Positions 15,941-24,729 of a stretch of 64,000 nt of DNA are shown here, in pieces. Made by a program: the position numbers and the translations under genes. The first letter of the stretch is position 1, and every line of letters starts with the position of its first letter. The notes beneath the pieces are model-generated. The model worked only from the letters and a program-made list of their open reading frames with translations. It was not told the DNA's origin and searched no databases. Source of the DNA: Chloroflexota bacterium (lineage in GTDB: Bacteria > Chloroflexota > Chloroflexia > Chloroflexales > Herpetosiphonaceae). The stretch lies in the NCBI GenBank assembly GCA_020161265.1, contig JAIUOC010000005.1, forward strand, positions 1-64,000, written 5' to 3'.

Positions 15941-17054
15941 ATGACAGAGTTTATTGATCTTCGGGCGGCCCTAAACTCGTTGCAAGCGCGATTCGATGCG
16001 CTAAGGGGGCGGCTTTGACTGGGCTGCCAAACAAGCCGAATTGCATGACTTAGAGCATCAAGCTGCCGAACCAAGTTTGTGGGATAACCCACAACAGGCC
16101 CAAAGCATTTTGCAACGACTGGCCCGCATGCAAGAAGAATTGAAAATGTGGGATAGTTTGGCGGTCGATTTGGCAACTCTGCGCGATCTCTTGCAACTTT
16201 CGGCTGATGATGCTGATTCGCTCAGCCAAATTGAGCGTGAGGTCAACGGCTTGACCAAATCGGTCGATCAGCTTGAATTGAGCATTTTGCTGGGCGAAAA
16301 ATACGATAGCACCAATGCTTTTATCTCAATTCAATCGGGCGCTGGCGGGGTCGAATCGCAGGATTGGGCCCAGATGTTGTTGCGTATGTATAGCCGTTGG
16401 GGCGAAAGCCAGGGGTTTCGTACCACGATTGTGGATATGATGGACGGCGAAGAGGCAGGCATCAAAAGTGCTACCTTAGAATTGCGCGGCCCCTATGCCT
16501 ATGGTTATGCTAAGGCTGAGGCGGGTATTCATCGCTTAGTTCGGCTTTCGCCCTTCGATGCCAACCATCGCCGCCATACCTCGTTTGCGCGGGTTGAAGT
16601 GTTGCCCGAAGTCGATGATGCTGCCGAAGTTAAAATTAATCCCGAAGATCTGCGGGTTGATGTCTATCGGGCTGGTGGTCATGGTGGGCAAGGCGTTAAT
16701 ACAACTGACTCAGCCGTGCGCTTGGTCTATCGTGGTGGTACGCCCGATGAAATTATCGTAACCTGTCAAAATGAACGTTCGCAATTGCAAAATAAAGAGA
16801 CCGCGATGAATGTGTTGCGGGCGCGTTTGTTGGAGCGTGAGCTAGCCCGTCAAGCTGCTGAACGAGCCAAACTCAAGGGCGAACATCGCGATGCCGCTTG
16901 GGGTAATCAAATTCGTTCGTATGTGCTTGATGATCGGCGAGTTAAAGATCATCGTACCAACGTCGAAACATCGAATACCCAAGCAGTGCTCGATGGCGAG
17001 ATTGATTTATTTATCGATGCCTTCTTGCGCTGGAGAACCGAAGGCACAGAGTAG
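15941..17054 (+). CDS. prfB: Peptide chain release factor 2, with programmed +1 frameshift
   Basis: Translation from ATG 15941 runs 25 codons to an in-frame TGA (16016-16018), then continues in the +1 frame from GAC (16017) to give about 370 residues. RF2 reads UAA and UGA. The stop-codon specificity tripeptide SPF is in VRLSPFDANHRR and the catalytic GGQ in GGHGGQGVNTTDSAVR. The first 25 residues (TEFIDLRAALNSLQARF) are normal RF2 N-terminus, which supports the fused product. Starting at the later ATG 16041 would delete conserved helices. The internal UGA makes expression self-limiting when RF2 is abundant. Confidence 0.95.
16004..16019 (+). promoter_or_regulatory. prfB programmed frameshift signal
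   Basis: AGGGGG (16004-16009), an internal Shine-Dalgarno-like element, stands three nucleotides before the slippery CTT TGA C (16013-16019). Spacing and bases match the classic autoregulatory site of bacterial prfB. Confidence 0.95.
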
Positions 17055-17064
17055 TGAGGTTTAT

Positions 17065-18378
17065 ATGCGACGAGTAGTGTTGTGGATGCTAGGATGTTTG
17101 TTTGTGCTGGGGTTTCAGGCTACGGCTCAGGCGGCTGAGCCAGCCAAAATCTCGCGTAACCAAGCAACCAGCAGCTTTGGCGAAAATGTGGTTTTTGAGC
17201 TTGAAGCTGAATCAAGTTCGCCAATTCGCGAAGTGACATTTTTATATGCCTTAGGTGTGCAGCCTGGCGATGTGCCAGCTTATACCGAGGCCGAGGCCAA
17301 ATGGCAACCTGGTAGCTCAATCGAGGCCAGTTTTACCCGCGATACCAGCATTGAATTTTTGCCAGTTGGCGTGACTGTGCGCTATAAATGGCAGCTGGTT
17401 GCTGAAGATGGCACAATTACCGAAACACCTGAGCAATCAGTCCAATATCAAGATACCCGTTTCAATTGGCAAGAAAAAAGCTCGCGTGGGATCACTGTGC
17501 GCTGGTATGATGGCGATGAGCAATGGGGCCAAGATTTGCTCGATAGCGCTCTTGGTGGGCTTGATCGGCTTGAGCAGCGGATCGGTGGCTCAGTCGAAGA
17601 TCCCATGACAATCTCGATCTACAGCAATACTCGCGATATGCGCGGCGCTTTGCCACCCAACTCTGCCGATTGGATCGGCGGTCAAGCCCGGCCAGACCTT
17701 GGCTTGATCATTGGGTCGATTGATGCTGGCGATGACGCTGAATTGGGTCGTTTAGTGCCGCATGAATTAAGCCATTTGGTGCTGCATCAAGCAACCAACA
17801 ATAATTATGGTGGTATGCCAGTTTGGTTTGATGAAGGTTTGGCGGTCGCCAACCAAGATTCGCCCGACGCTGGGTTTAGCCAAATGGTTGAGCAGGCTGC
17901 CAAAAATGGCGAGTTGATTCCGTTACGTGCTCTGGCTTCAAATTTTCCTTCCGACCCTGAAAAGGCCTTGCTTTCATATGCCCAAAGCGAAAGTGTGGTG
18001 CGCTATATCGAATCAACCTATGGCATCGAGGCGATTACCAAACTCGTCGCCCAATTTAAAAGTGGCGTAACCGATGATGTGGCGGTGCAAACTGTCTTGA
18101 ATCGCAGCCTTGATACGTTGGATAGCGAATGGCGCAGCACCTTGCCCGAAGCCCAAGGCTCTGGTCCAGCTCAAATCTTGCCCGACGATACCGCTCCAGC
18201 TGATCGATTTAGCGAACAACCACGATCCTCGGCTCCCAGCAACCCAAGCTCGCCCAATAACCCAGTAACAACCCCATCAGTGCCCTTGTGGATTTGGCTA
18301 GCAGGGATTGGGGGCTTGCTCTTGATCGTTTTTGGTACGATTTGGATTATTCGCAGCAGTCGCCAACCACGCTACTAA
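17065..18378 (+). CDS. Membrane-anchored gluzincin metallopeptidase (peptidase MA-like)
   Basis: A 437-residue protein with a signal peptide (RRVVLWMLGCLFVLGFQATAQA), an N-terminal beta-rich domain (about 25-145), and a zinc peptidase core with HELSH near residue 232 and a downstream Glu in WFDEGLAVAN, as in the peptidase MA / gluzincin superfamily. A Ser/Pro-rich spacer and one C-terminal membrane helix (LWIWLAGIGGLLLIVFGTIWII) follow, with a short basic tail. The catalytic part would therefore face outside. ATG 17065 has a GTGAGG site and lies 11 nt after prfB, so it may be read through from it. Substrate is unknown. Confidence 0.82.
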   Translation: MRRVVLWMLGCLFVLGFQATAQAAEPAKISRNQATSSFGENVVFELEAESSSPIREVTFLYALGVQPGDVPAYTEAEAKWQPGSSIEASFTRDTSIEFLPVGVTVRYKWQLVAEDGTITETPEQSVQYQDTRFNWQEKSSRGITVRWYDGDEQWGQDLLDSALGGLDRLEQRIGGSVEDPMTISIYSNTRDMRGALPPNSADWIGGQARPDLGLIIGSIDAGDDAELGRLVPHELSHLVLHQATNNNYGGMPVWFDEGLAVANQDSPDAGFSQMVEQAAKNGELIPLRALASNFPSDPEKALLSYAQSESVVRYIESTYGIEAITKLVAQFKSGVTDDVAVQTVLNRSLDTLDSEWRSTLPEAQGSGPAQILPDDTAPADRFSEQPRSSAPSNPSSPNNPVTTPSVPLWIWLAGIGGLLLIVFGTIWIIRSSRQPRY

Positions 18379-18406
18379 AGCTGGATTTGGCTGATTCCAA
18401 GGCAGC

Positions 18407-18450
18407 AACCCGCCTGTATGATTGTGCTTGCAATCGGGCGGGTTTGTTTA
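18407..18450 (+). terminator. Rho-independent terminator after the metallopeptidase gene
   Basis: AACCCGCC (18407-18414) pairs with GGCGGGTT (18437-18444), with an inner GATTG/CAATC extension, then TTGTTTA. The T-rich tail overlaps TATAAT (18449-18454), a possible -10 for the next gene at 18497, though the matching -35 (TTGCAA, 18428-18433) is only 15 nt away. Confidence 0.75.
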
Positions 18451-18496
18451 TAATTTGGTGAGTCATACGCATTCAAACTAGTGGAGGTTTACTGCA

Positions 18497-19039
18497 ATGC
18501 CCCGATTGAAACCACTTGCTCCTAACGAAGTTGATCCTGAATCGCTGAAAGTATTCGAGGGCTTTTTTGCCAAGCGCGGCAATGTGCCCAATATGTTTCG
18601 AACGTTTGCCCGTCGCCCTGAAATGATGATTGCCGCCAGCAATTTGATGAGCGCGGTATTGAGCACTGGCACGCTCGATTTACGCTTAAAAGAGATGGTG
18701 GTGGTCCGCACATCGCAATTAAACGAATGCTCCTATTGTCTAACCTCGCACTCGACGATTTTGCGCAACCTTGGGCTTTCGCAAGAAAATATCGATGCCT
18801 TACAATCGCCCGATGATACGCGTTGGACTGAGCGCGAACGGGTGGCCTTGCGCTATGCCGAGCAAGTAACCGTGAATGCCAAAGGTATCAGCGACGAACT
18901 ATGGGCCAGTCTGCGTGAGCATTTTGATGAAGGCGAAATTGTGGAATTAACCGCCACGACCAGTCTTTTTTCGATGTTTAATCGCTTCAACGATGCCTTG
19001 GATATGGCGATTACTGAGCCAGGTTGGCCGGAAGCATAA
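18497..19039 (+). CDS. AhpD-like / carboxymuconolactone decarboxylase family protein
   Basis: A 180-residue all-helical protein with the AhpD-type redox motif in ECSYCLTSHSTILRNLG (CxxC plus His three residues on, about residues 76-83), and the typical RLKEMVVVRTSQLN just before it. Members of the peroxidase-related subgroup act as peroxidases or disulphide reductases. It lacks the features of true carboxymuconolactone decarboxylase. GGAGG supports the start. It lies 25 nt before a beta-hydroxyacid dehydrogenase gene on the same strand, so the two are probably co-transcribed. Confidence 0.82.
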   Translation: MPRLKPLAPNEVDPESLKVFEGFFAKRGNVPNMFRTFARRPEMMIAASNLMSAVLSTGTLDLRLKEMVVVRTSQLNECSYCLTSHSTILRNLGLSQENIDALQSPDDTRWTERERVALRYAEQVTVNAKGISDELWASLREHFDEGEIVELTATTSLFSMFNRFNDALDMAITEPGWPEA

Positions 19040-19064
19040 TTGGCTTGGGTATTGAGGAATAATC

Positions 19065-19970
19065 ATGCAAAAACCACGAATTGGCCTGATTGGCTTGGGT
19101 GCGATGGGTGCGCCGATGGCGGCAAATTTGCTCCAAGCTGGCTATCAATTGACGGTTGGCGTGCATCAACGGCGCGAAGCTGCTGAACAGTTGGCCTTGC
19201 AAGGGGCAATCATCGCCGAAAACTACCAAGCGTTGGGCGAAAACAGCGATATTGTGATTACGATGGTGCCTGATGCTCCCCAAGTTGAGGCCGCATTGCT
19301 TGGCACGAATGGTGCTGCATATGGCATGGCGGCGGGCAGTATTTGTATTGATATGAGCACAATTGCTCCCACCGCCAGTCGGGCGATTGCCGCCAAACTT
19401 GCTGAGCGTCAAATTGCCATGCTCGATGCGCCTGTTAGTGGTGGCCCAGCCCGTGCTAAAACTGGCGAATTGGCGATTATGGTGGGTGGCGAACCCAGCA
19501 CATTCGAGCGCTGTCAAGCGGTTTTAGAGGTACTGGGCGGTGCAGTCAGCTACATTGGCGCTAGTGGTTCTGGCTCAGTCGTCAAGCTTTGCAATAATCT
19601 GGCGATCAGCATTATTGCCATGGCCAATATCGAAGCCTTAGCGTTTGGTGTGGCCAATGGGGTTGAAGCCGAAACAATTCGCAATGTGTTGTTGAATGCC
19701 ACCGCTTCAAACTATTTATTAGAGCGTTGGCTGCCCGAAACCGTGTTGAGCGGCGATTACAACAAAGGTTTTGCGGCTGAATTATTGGCCAAAGATTTAA
19801 ATGCCGTGCTCGATACCGCCCGTGCCAGTGGTGTGCCATTGTGGGCTGGCGGCCTTGCCCACCAAATGTGGATTGCCCAAAAAGCGCTTGACCCACGCTC
19901 AGATTACACCGCCCTAGCCCAACGCTACGAAGCAATTATCGGACGCACGATCAAACCAAACTCGGAATAA
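19065..19970 (+). CDS. NAD(P)-dependent beta-hydroxyacid dehydrogenase (3-hydroxyisobutyrate dehydrogenase / GLYR1 family)
   Basis: A 301-residue enzyme with the N-terminal Rossmann motif GLIGLGAMGAPMAANLL, the substrate loop DAPVSGGPARAKTGELAIMVGG (about residues 122-143) and the catalytic Lys in SGSGSVVKLCNNL (about 173). The C-terminal helical domain includes KGFAAELLAKDLN. These are the four family signatures. Members oxidise 3-hydroxyisobutyrate or reduce tartronate or glyoxylate semialdehydes; the sequence does not tell which. GAGGA precedes the start. It is in a likely operon with the AhpD-like gene upstream. Confidence 0.85.
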   Translation: MQKPRIGLIGLGAMGAPMAANLLQAGYQLTVGVHQRREAAEQLALQGAIIAENYQALGENSDIVITMVPDAPQVEAALLGTNGAAYGMAAGSICIDMSTIAPTASRAIAAKLAERQIAMLDAPVSGGPARAKTGELAIMVGGEPSTFERCQAVLEVLGGAVSYIGASGSGSVVKLCNNLAISIIAMANIEALAFGVANGVEAETIRNVLLNATASNYLLERWLPETVLSGDYNKGFAAELLAKDLNAVLDTARASGVPLWAGGLAHQMWIAQKALDPRSDYTALAQRYEAIIGRTIKPNSE

Positions 19971-20015
19971 ACCAAACCTGCCTTGCAACCAGACGATATG
20001 TGGAAGGAACCCTGA

Positions 20016-21485
20016 ATGAACATAACCAGTCGCGAATGGGCTATGATTGAAGACTTTTCGCGCCGGATCACAACCGAAGCGCCACAATCGTTGGTTGCCT
20101 TGGCTCAATCACTTAGTGCGGCCTTTCAAGTTGACGTAACGATTTGGAGCCGCACTGCCTCTGGCGAATATCATTGTGTTACACCAAGCACAGGCCAGCC
20201 CGAAGGCCTGATGATGAGCGCAGAGCAGGCATTAAACGTTGAAAAAGCTACCTTGATTTTTGTCTATGAAGCGTTTTACGCCGCCAAATTTAATCCTGCG
20301 CACAATTTCAGCCCAGCTCAAGTGATGATTATTCAGGCCTTGCTGGAAGGCTGGATCGGGCGTTTGCGGACCAGTTATGTCGAGCCGCATGAACACGAAA
20401 ATCTTGGCGATCTGCATCAATCGTTGTTGCAAAGCATTATCGATGTGTTACCCGAAGGCGTGGTGGTTGGTTTAGCGCCTGATGGCCAGTTGATTTTGGC
20501 CAATCGCCAGGCCGAGCAATTGTGGCAACACCCGCTCCACTCAGTACCAGTTGCGGGCTATAGCCATTTTGGTTTGTATAAACCTGATGGCACGCGCTTG
20601 CCGGCTGGCGATTCGGGGATTGCCCGCGTGATTAACACTGGTGAGCCATTTCTCAAACATGAGTTGATTTTGCGTCGCCCTGATGGCAGCGAAATTCCAA
20701 TTTTGGCCAATACCTCGCCGATTCACGATAATCGTGGTAATTTGATCGGTGCGGTCGCCGTCTTTCAAGATATCACTGGCTGGAAATTGCAAGAAAGTGA
20801 TCGCGATAATGCCATTGCTACTATCGTGCACGATTTGAAGAATCCACTGACGACGATTCGTGGCAGTGCTGATTTGCTGTTGCGGCGGGCTAAAACTGAA
20901 AATCGCAGCGAACGCGAGTTAAATCGTTTGCAATCAATTATCGCCCAATCCGATCGCATGCGTGATTATCTTTCGTTGTTGGTTGATGTTGCCCGAATCA
21001 ACGCTGGCGAAACCTTGATCAGCCCATGCTTATTGGATTTTGGTGAGTTGGTTGGTCAATTAATTACCACGATCAATGGTGGTTTGGCCAATCCACGAAT
21101 CAACTTGGAGCTTCTTGCCGCGCCGTTGGTACGCGTTGACCCAATTTGGATGGAGCGAGTGATTTGGAATTTGCTCGATAATGCCTTGAAATATAGTGGC
21201 GATGATACAGCTATTGATGTGCGCTTAGAGCTTGAGCAAGATCAAGCACTGTTAAGCATTCGCGATGCTGGTTTAGGTATCGATCCGCAAGATCTTGAGC
21301 GAATTTTCGAGCGCTTTACTCGTGGTCGGCATACCCAACGGGTTGGTGGCACAGGTCTTGGTTTGTATACTGTTCGGGCTGTTGTGCGAGCGCATGGCGG
21401 CAGTATTGTCGTTGAATCGGAAGGCCTAGGCCATGGCAGTTGCTTTACGTTAAGTCTTCCGCTTGAATCAAACGAATTACGCTAA
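20016..21485 (+). CDS. PAS-domain sensor histidine kinase
   Basis: A 489-residue cytoplasmic kinase with no membrane span. An N-terminal region of about 140 residues, possibly GAF-like, is followed by a PAS domain (LLQSIIDVLPEGVVVGLAPDGQLILANRQAEQ through a PAC-like DNRGNLIGAVAVFQDITG). The HisKA phospho-acceptor is in IVHDLKNPLTTIRGSADLLL (His about 272). The HATPase domain has the N box NLLDNALKYS, G1 DAGLGI and G2 GTGLGLYTVRAVVRAHGG. All catalytic motifs are intact. It is 126 nt upstream of a lone receiver protein, its probable partner. The ligand is unknown. Confidence 0.9.
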   Translation: MNITSREWAMIEDFSRRITTEAPQSLVALAQSLSAAFQVDVTIWSRTASGEYHCVTPSTGQPEGLMMSAEQALNVEKATLIFVYEAFYAAKFNPAHNFSPAQVMIIQALLEGWIGRLRTSYVEPHEHENLGDLHQSLLQSIIDVLPEGVVVGLAPDGQLILANRQAEQLWQHPLHSVPVAGYSHFGLYKPDGTRLPAGDSGIARVINTGEPFLKHELILRRPDGSEIPILANTSPIHDNRGNLIGAVAVFQDITGWKLQESDRDNAIATIVHDLKNPLTTIRGSADLLLRRAKTENRSERELNRLQSIIAQSDRMRDYLSLLVDVARINAGETLISPCLLDFGELVGQLITTINGGLANPRINLELLAAPLVRVDPIWMERVIWNLLDNALKYSGDDTAIDVRLELEQDQALLSIRDAGLGIDPQDLERIFERFTRGRHTQRVGGTGLGLYTVRAVVRAHGGSIVVESEGLGHGSCFTLSLPLESNELR

Positions 21486-21611
21486 ATAGATATTGGCCTA
21501 GATCTTGCTGCGTGGTCTGGTTTATGTATTTAAAGTGTTCCGAGGAGCAAACGCTGATGATCTGCGATCATTGGCGTTGCAATGTCCCACGGCGATAAAA
21601 GGAGTCTTTGT

Positions 21612-21971
21612 GTGGTTGCTGGAAAACATATATTAATCGTTGATGATGAAGATTCAATCGCAGACATGATCGCCGATGCGCTGCGAGATGAAGGTTATAC
21701 GGTCGATGTGGCTTATGATGGGCGACGTGGCCTCGAATTGGCCCAGCGCATTCAGCCAGCCTTAGTGTTGACCGATGTGATGATGCCGTTTATGGATGGA
21801 ATCAAAATGGCCGAATTGGTGCAGCGCGAATTTGGCGCAACCTCGCCGCCATTTGTGTTTATGAGTGCTGTTGATTGCCGTGATCAGACCCAGTTGTATG
21901 GGCAATTTTTGTTTAAACCCTTTACCTTGGATATTCTGTTTGACACAATTGAAACGATTATGCAGAACTAG
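21612..21971 (+). CDS. Single-domain response regulator
   Basis: A 119-residue receiver with no output domain: acidic pair in LIVDDEDSIADMI, phospho-acceptor Asp in VLTDVMMPFMDG, a Ser/Thr-equivalent in FVFMSAVD, and Lys in FLFKPFTLDIL. The GTG at 21612 is chosen since AGGAG lies 7 nt before it; the ATG 30 nt upstream has no site. It follows a PAS histidine kinase and would be phosphorylated by it, acting through protein contacts, as CheY or Spo0F types do. Its stop shares CTAG with the stop of the convergent gene. Confidence 0.88.
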   Translation: MVAGKHILIVDDEDSIADMIADALRDEGYTVDVAYDGRRGLELAQRIQPALVLTDVMMPFMDGIKMAELVQREFGATSPPFVFMSAVDCRDQTQLYGQFLFKPFTLDILFDTIETIMQN

Positions 21972-22462
21972 AGACACACGCCCCACCATTGTTGGTTACC
22001 ATCGTGCCAAGCTTTGGCAGTGGCAAAAATCTGGGCGCGGGCATCGGTAATTGGTTGATCACGATAGGGGTTCCAGGCTCCAGCCCAAGTGCTTGGCTGA
22101 TATTGAAATAGCCCAATCAGCTCGCCTGGGCCTTGAATCGTGGGATTACCGCTGGATTCGCAGATCATTACATTCCACATAACCTCGCTGCTTTCGCTAT
22201 AAGGATGGGTCTGACGAGCTTCTTCAATCCAAGCCCGATATTGGCTTTGCCAATCATCAGCAGCAATACTTGGTGTGCTAGCCACTATTTGAGTTGGATT
22301 GACTGCACCGCTGGCAGGAGCCACACTTGGGCTAATTGCCAAGGGCGTTGCCGTTGGATTGCTCAGAATTAGCCCTAAAGTTGGTTGAGTCGTCGCAACT
22401 TGATCGGGCTGACCACAACCGGCTAGCATAATCAGCAATAAATAGACCACAAATGTACGCAT
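21968..22462 (-). CDS. Small lipoprotein with lysozyme-like / transglycosylase-type domain
   Basis: A 164-residue lipoprotein: signal with lipobox LAGC (Cys16), a Ser/Thr/Pro/Ala spacer of about 55 residues, then an 85-residue domain with the catalytic-type Glu in MICESSGNP, GLFQYQPSTWAGAWNPYRD, and a TAKAWHDGNQQWWGVCL end. The E-S-S-G-N-P and GLFQ..P.TW patterns are those of Rpf/SLT-like muralytic domains, so cutting of peptidoglycan at the outer face of the membrane is inferred. It has its own promoter (TTGCCT-17-TATAGT). Cysteines in CESS and GVCL could form a disulphide. Confidence 0.78.
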   Translation of the reverse strand: MRTFVVYLLLIMLAGCGQPDQVATTQPTLGLILSNPTATPLAISPSVAPASGAVNPTQIVASTPSIAADDWQSQYRAWIEEARQTHPYSESSEVMWNVMICESSGNPTIQGPGELIGLFQYQPSTWAGAWNPYRDQPITDARAQIFATAKAWHDGNQQWWGVCL

Positions 22463-22503
22463 ATACCTGCCTCAATTAACCAAGTTTTTAGAAATTACCC
22501 GCC

Positions 22504-22532
22504 ACTATAGCAAAAAAGATACCAACAGGCAA
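22504..22532 (-). promoter_or_regulatory. Sigma70-type promoter of the lipoprotein gene
   Basis: On the minus strand TTGCCT (22532-22527) and TATAGT (22509-22504) are separated by 17 nt, 42 nt upstream of the start codon at 22462. Confidence 0.65.
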
Positions 22533-22694
22533 TCTAGGTGGTTAATTGATTTTAACTGTGGCTGCCACTTCGTAGTACAATTTGGCTTCGCGAACCAAAG
22601 CTACAGCTAGTTTTGGTAACGCTCCCATTTTTGATCGGACCCATTAACGGAATATATTCGATTTCGGTGCTGCGCGTGGCCTTTGCTCGCATGA

Positions 22695-22743
22695 TTGACA
22701 AGCATTCGACAACTCGCTACAATAGCACCACTAGGCAGTGGTG
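22695..22743 (+). promoter_or_regulatory. Strong promoter with operator-like palindrome before the TrmB gene
   Basis: TTGACA (22695-22700) and TACAAT (22718-22723) with 17-nt spacing are near-consensus. CACCACT (22726-22732) and AGTGGTG (22737-22743) form a perfect inverted repeat from about -4 to +14, reaching close to the ATG at 22750. The position suits auto-repression by the TrmB protein; it could also be a hairpin that occludes the ribosome site. Confidence 0.65.
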
Positions 22744-22749
22744 ACACCA

Positions 22750-23559
22750 ATGCACGATGAATCTTTGATTGATCAACTGAGCGATTTAGGCTTAAGTCGC
22801 TACGAAGCAACCGCCTATTTGGGGCTACTCGGTCGGCAATCGTTTTCGGCAGCGCAATTAGCAACCCATACCAGCATTCCGCGCCAGCGGATCTACGATG
22901 TGTTGCAATCGTTGGCTAGCAAAGGCCTTGCCCATGAGCGCATGGGGCCACGGCGTACCTTTGTGGCGGTCGCACCTGAACAAGCTTTGCCGGCACTCTT
23001 AGCCGAACGGCGCAGTGTGATGGAACGCGAATTAAGCGAAGCTCAGACGATTGCTCAAGGCCTCGTTGCCACGATGCAGCCAATCTATACCGAAGGCAGC
23101 AACGAAGATAATCCATTGGATTACATCGATGTGTTGCTTGACCCACGCCAGATTAGCGCTCGGGCTTGGACGTTGGCTCAACAAGCTGAACATGAAATTT
23201 TAGCCTGTTTCAAACGCCCGTTAGTTTCGAGCCTCGAAGAAAATGTGGCTGAAGTTCGCGAACCACGCTCGCGCGGCGTGCAGTATCGGGCTTTATATGA
23301 ACTAAGCGCCTTGGAAGATGACCAATTGCGGCCAGTGTTGGCGCAGTTTCGCAGTTTAGGCCAAGAGTTGCGCTTTGTGCCACAATTGCCAATCAAAATG
23401 AATTTGTTTGATGGTCGGGTGGCCTTGCTTTCGTTGCAAGATCCCATCACGGGGCGGCCTTCAATTACCGCGTTATGTATGAATCATCCATCGCTAGCGC
23501 AAACCTTACGGGTGGCGTTCGAGGCATTCTGGGCGCAAGCTCAGCCCTATAGCGATTAA
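22750..23559 (+). CDS. TrmB-family transcriptional regulator
   Basis: A 269-residue protein. The N-terminal winged helix is the TrmB type: LSDLGLSRYEATAYLGLLGRQSFSAAQLATHTSIPRQRIYDVLQSLASKGLA, followed by VAPEQALPALLAERRSVME and a short coiled coil. The C-terminal half (YIDVLLDPRQISARAWTLAQQAEHEIL onward) resembles the phospholipase-D-like sensory region of TrmB proteins. TrmB regulators mostly answer to sugars. Here it stands 34 nt before hpd, so control of tyrosine breakdown is inferred. ATG 22750 is preferred over GTG 22738, which would place the start inside the palindrome. Confidence 0.85.
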   Translation: MHDESLIDQLSDLGLSRYEATAYLGLLGRQSFSAAQLATHTSIPRQRIYDVLQSLASKGLAHERMGPRRTFVAVAPEQALPALLAERRSVMERELSEAQTIAQGLVATMQPIYTEGSNEDNPLDYIDVLLDPRQISARAWTLAQQAEHEILACFKRPLVSSLEENVAEVREPRSRGVQYRALYELSALEDDQLRPVLAQFRSLGQELRFVPQLPIKMNLFDGRVALLSLQDPITGRPSITALCMNHPSLAQTLRVAFEAFWAQAQPYSD

Positions 23560-23593
23560 TCGTTGCGGCGTTTTCATCAAAAGGAGGCTATCA

Positions 23594-24715
23594 ATGACGA
23601 TGGCAGAACAAGAAACCACGAATGCCCATGATCCTTTAGCATTACGTGGCATCGATTATGTCGAAATGTATGTTGGTAATGCCCGCCAAGCAGCTCATTA
23701 CTATCGGACGGCCTTTGGTTTTACGCCAGTCGCCTATGCTGGCTTGGAAACTGGCACACGCGACCGCGTTTCGTTTGTGATGCAACAACGCAACATTCGC
23801 TTGGTTTTGACTGGGGCACTCAATCCTGATTCGCCAATTGCTGAGCATGTTAAATTGCATGGCGATGGGGTTAAGGATATTGCGCTCGAAGTTGAAAACG
23901 CCACTGCTGCGTTTGAGGCTGCGCTTGCTCGCGGCGCAACTGCTGTGCTTGAGCCAACCGTGCTGGAAAGCAAGTGGGGCAAAGTGGTCAAGGCGACCAT
24001 TCGCACCTATGGCGATACGGTTCATACCTTTGTTGAGCGCGACGGCTATACTGGCACGTTTATGCCAGGCTACAACAAAGTTAAAAATCCCGCCAAAGCT
24101 GAGCCAACTGGTTTGGCCGCCGTTGATCATATTGTGGGCAATGTTGAGCTGGGCAAGATGGATGAATGGGTCAATTTCTATGCCCGCATTCTTGGCTTTA
24201 GCCAATTGCAACAATTTACCGACGACGATATTTCAACCGAATATAGCGCGTTGATGTCGAAAGTTGTGCAAAACGGCACAGGCCGGATCAAGTTTCCAAT
24301 CAACGAGCCAGCCGAAGGCCGCAAAAAATCGCAGATTGATGAATATCTCGACTATTACCGTGGCCCAGGGGCGCAACATATCGCCTTGATCACGCCTGAC
24401 ATTATCAAAACTGTGCAACAACTGCGTGATAATGGCGTGGAATTTTTGCGCACGCCGGATACCTACTACTCGGCCTTGGCTGGTCGAGTTGGCCATATCG
24501 ACGAAGACTACAATACCCTGCAACAATTGGGGATTTTGGTCGATCGTGACGATGAAGGCTACCTCTTGCAAATCTTTACCAAACCAGTTGGCGATCGTCC
24601 AACCGTGTTCTACGAGATTATTCAACGCAAAGGCAGCCGTGGCTTTGGTGCTGGAAATTTCAAAGCCCTATTTGAAGCGATTGAGCGCGAACAAGCCAAA
24701 CGTGGCAATTTGTAA
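23594..24715 (+). CDS. hpd: 4-hydroxyphenylpyruvate dioxygenase
   Basis: A 373-residue two-domain VOC enzyme. The iron ligands are readable as His in LAAVDHIVGNV, His in GAQHIALITPDI and Glu in VFYEIIQRKGSRGFGAGNFKALFEAIE, and the last stretch is the C-terminal HPPD signature. It converts 4-hydroxyphenylpyruvate to homogentisate in tyrosine catabolism or in plastoquinone/tocopherol-type synthesis. GGAGG sits 6 nt before the start. No homogentisate dioxygenase lies in the window, so the rest of the pathway is elsewhere. It is behind a TrmB regulator and closed by a strong terminator. Confidence 0.95.
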   Translation: MTMAEQETTNAHDPLALRGIDYVEMYVGNARQAAHYYRTAFGFTPVAYAGLETGTRDRVSFVMQQRNIRLVLTGALNPDSPIAEHVKLHGDGVKDIALEVENATAAFEAALARGATAVLEPTVLESKWGKVVKATIRTYGDTVHTFVERDGYTGTFMPGYNKVKNPAKAEPTGLAAVDHIVGNVELGKMDEWVNFYARILGFSQLQQFTDDDISTEYSALMSKVVQNGTGRIKFPINEPAEGRKKSQIDEYLDYYRGPGAQHIALITPDIIKTVQQLRDNGVEFLRTPDTYYSALAGRVGHIDEDYNTLQQLGILVDRDDEGYLLQIFTKPVGDRPTVFYEIIQRKGSRGFGAGNFKALFEAIEREQAKRGNL

Positions 24716-24729
24716 TTAATCGCCAGCGT

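Noticed and set aside
16041..17054. prfB starting at 16041 as a normal short gene
   Set aside because: The upstream 25 codons and the AGGGGG/CTTTGAC signal show the frameshifted full-length gene.
21486..21611. Small gene between the PAS kinase and the receiver
   Set aside because: Short frames only, without ribosome sites; the GTG at 21612 explains the good site there.
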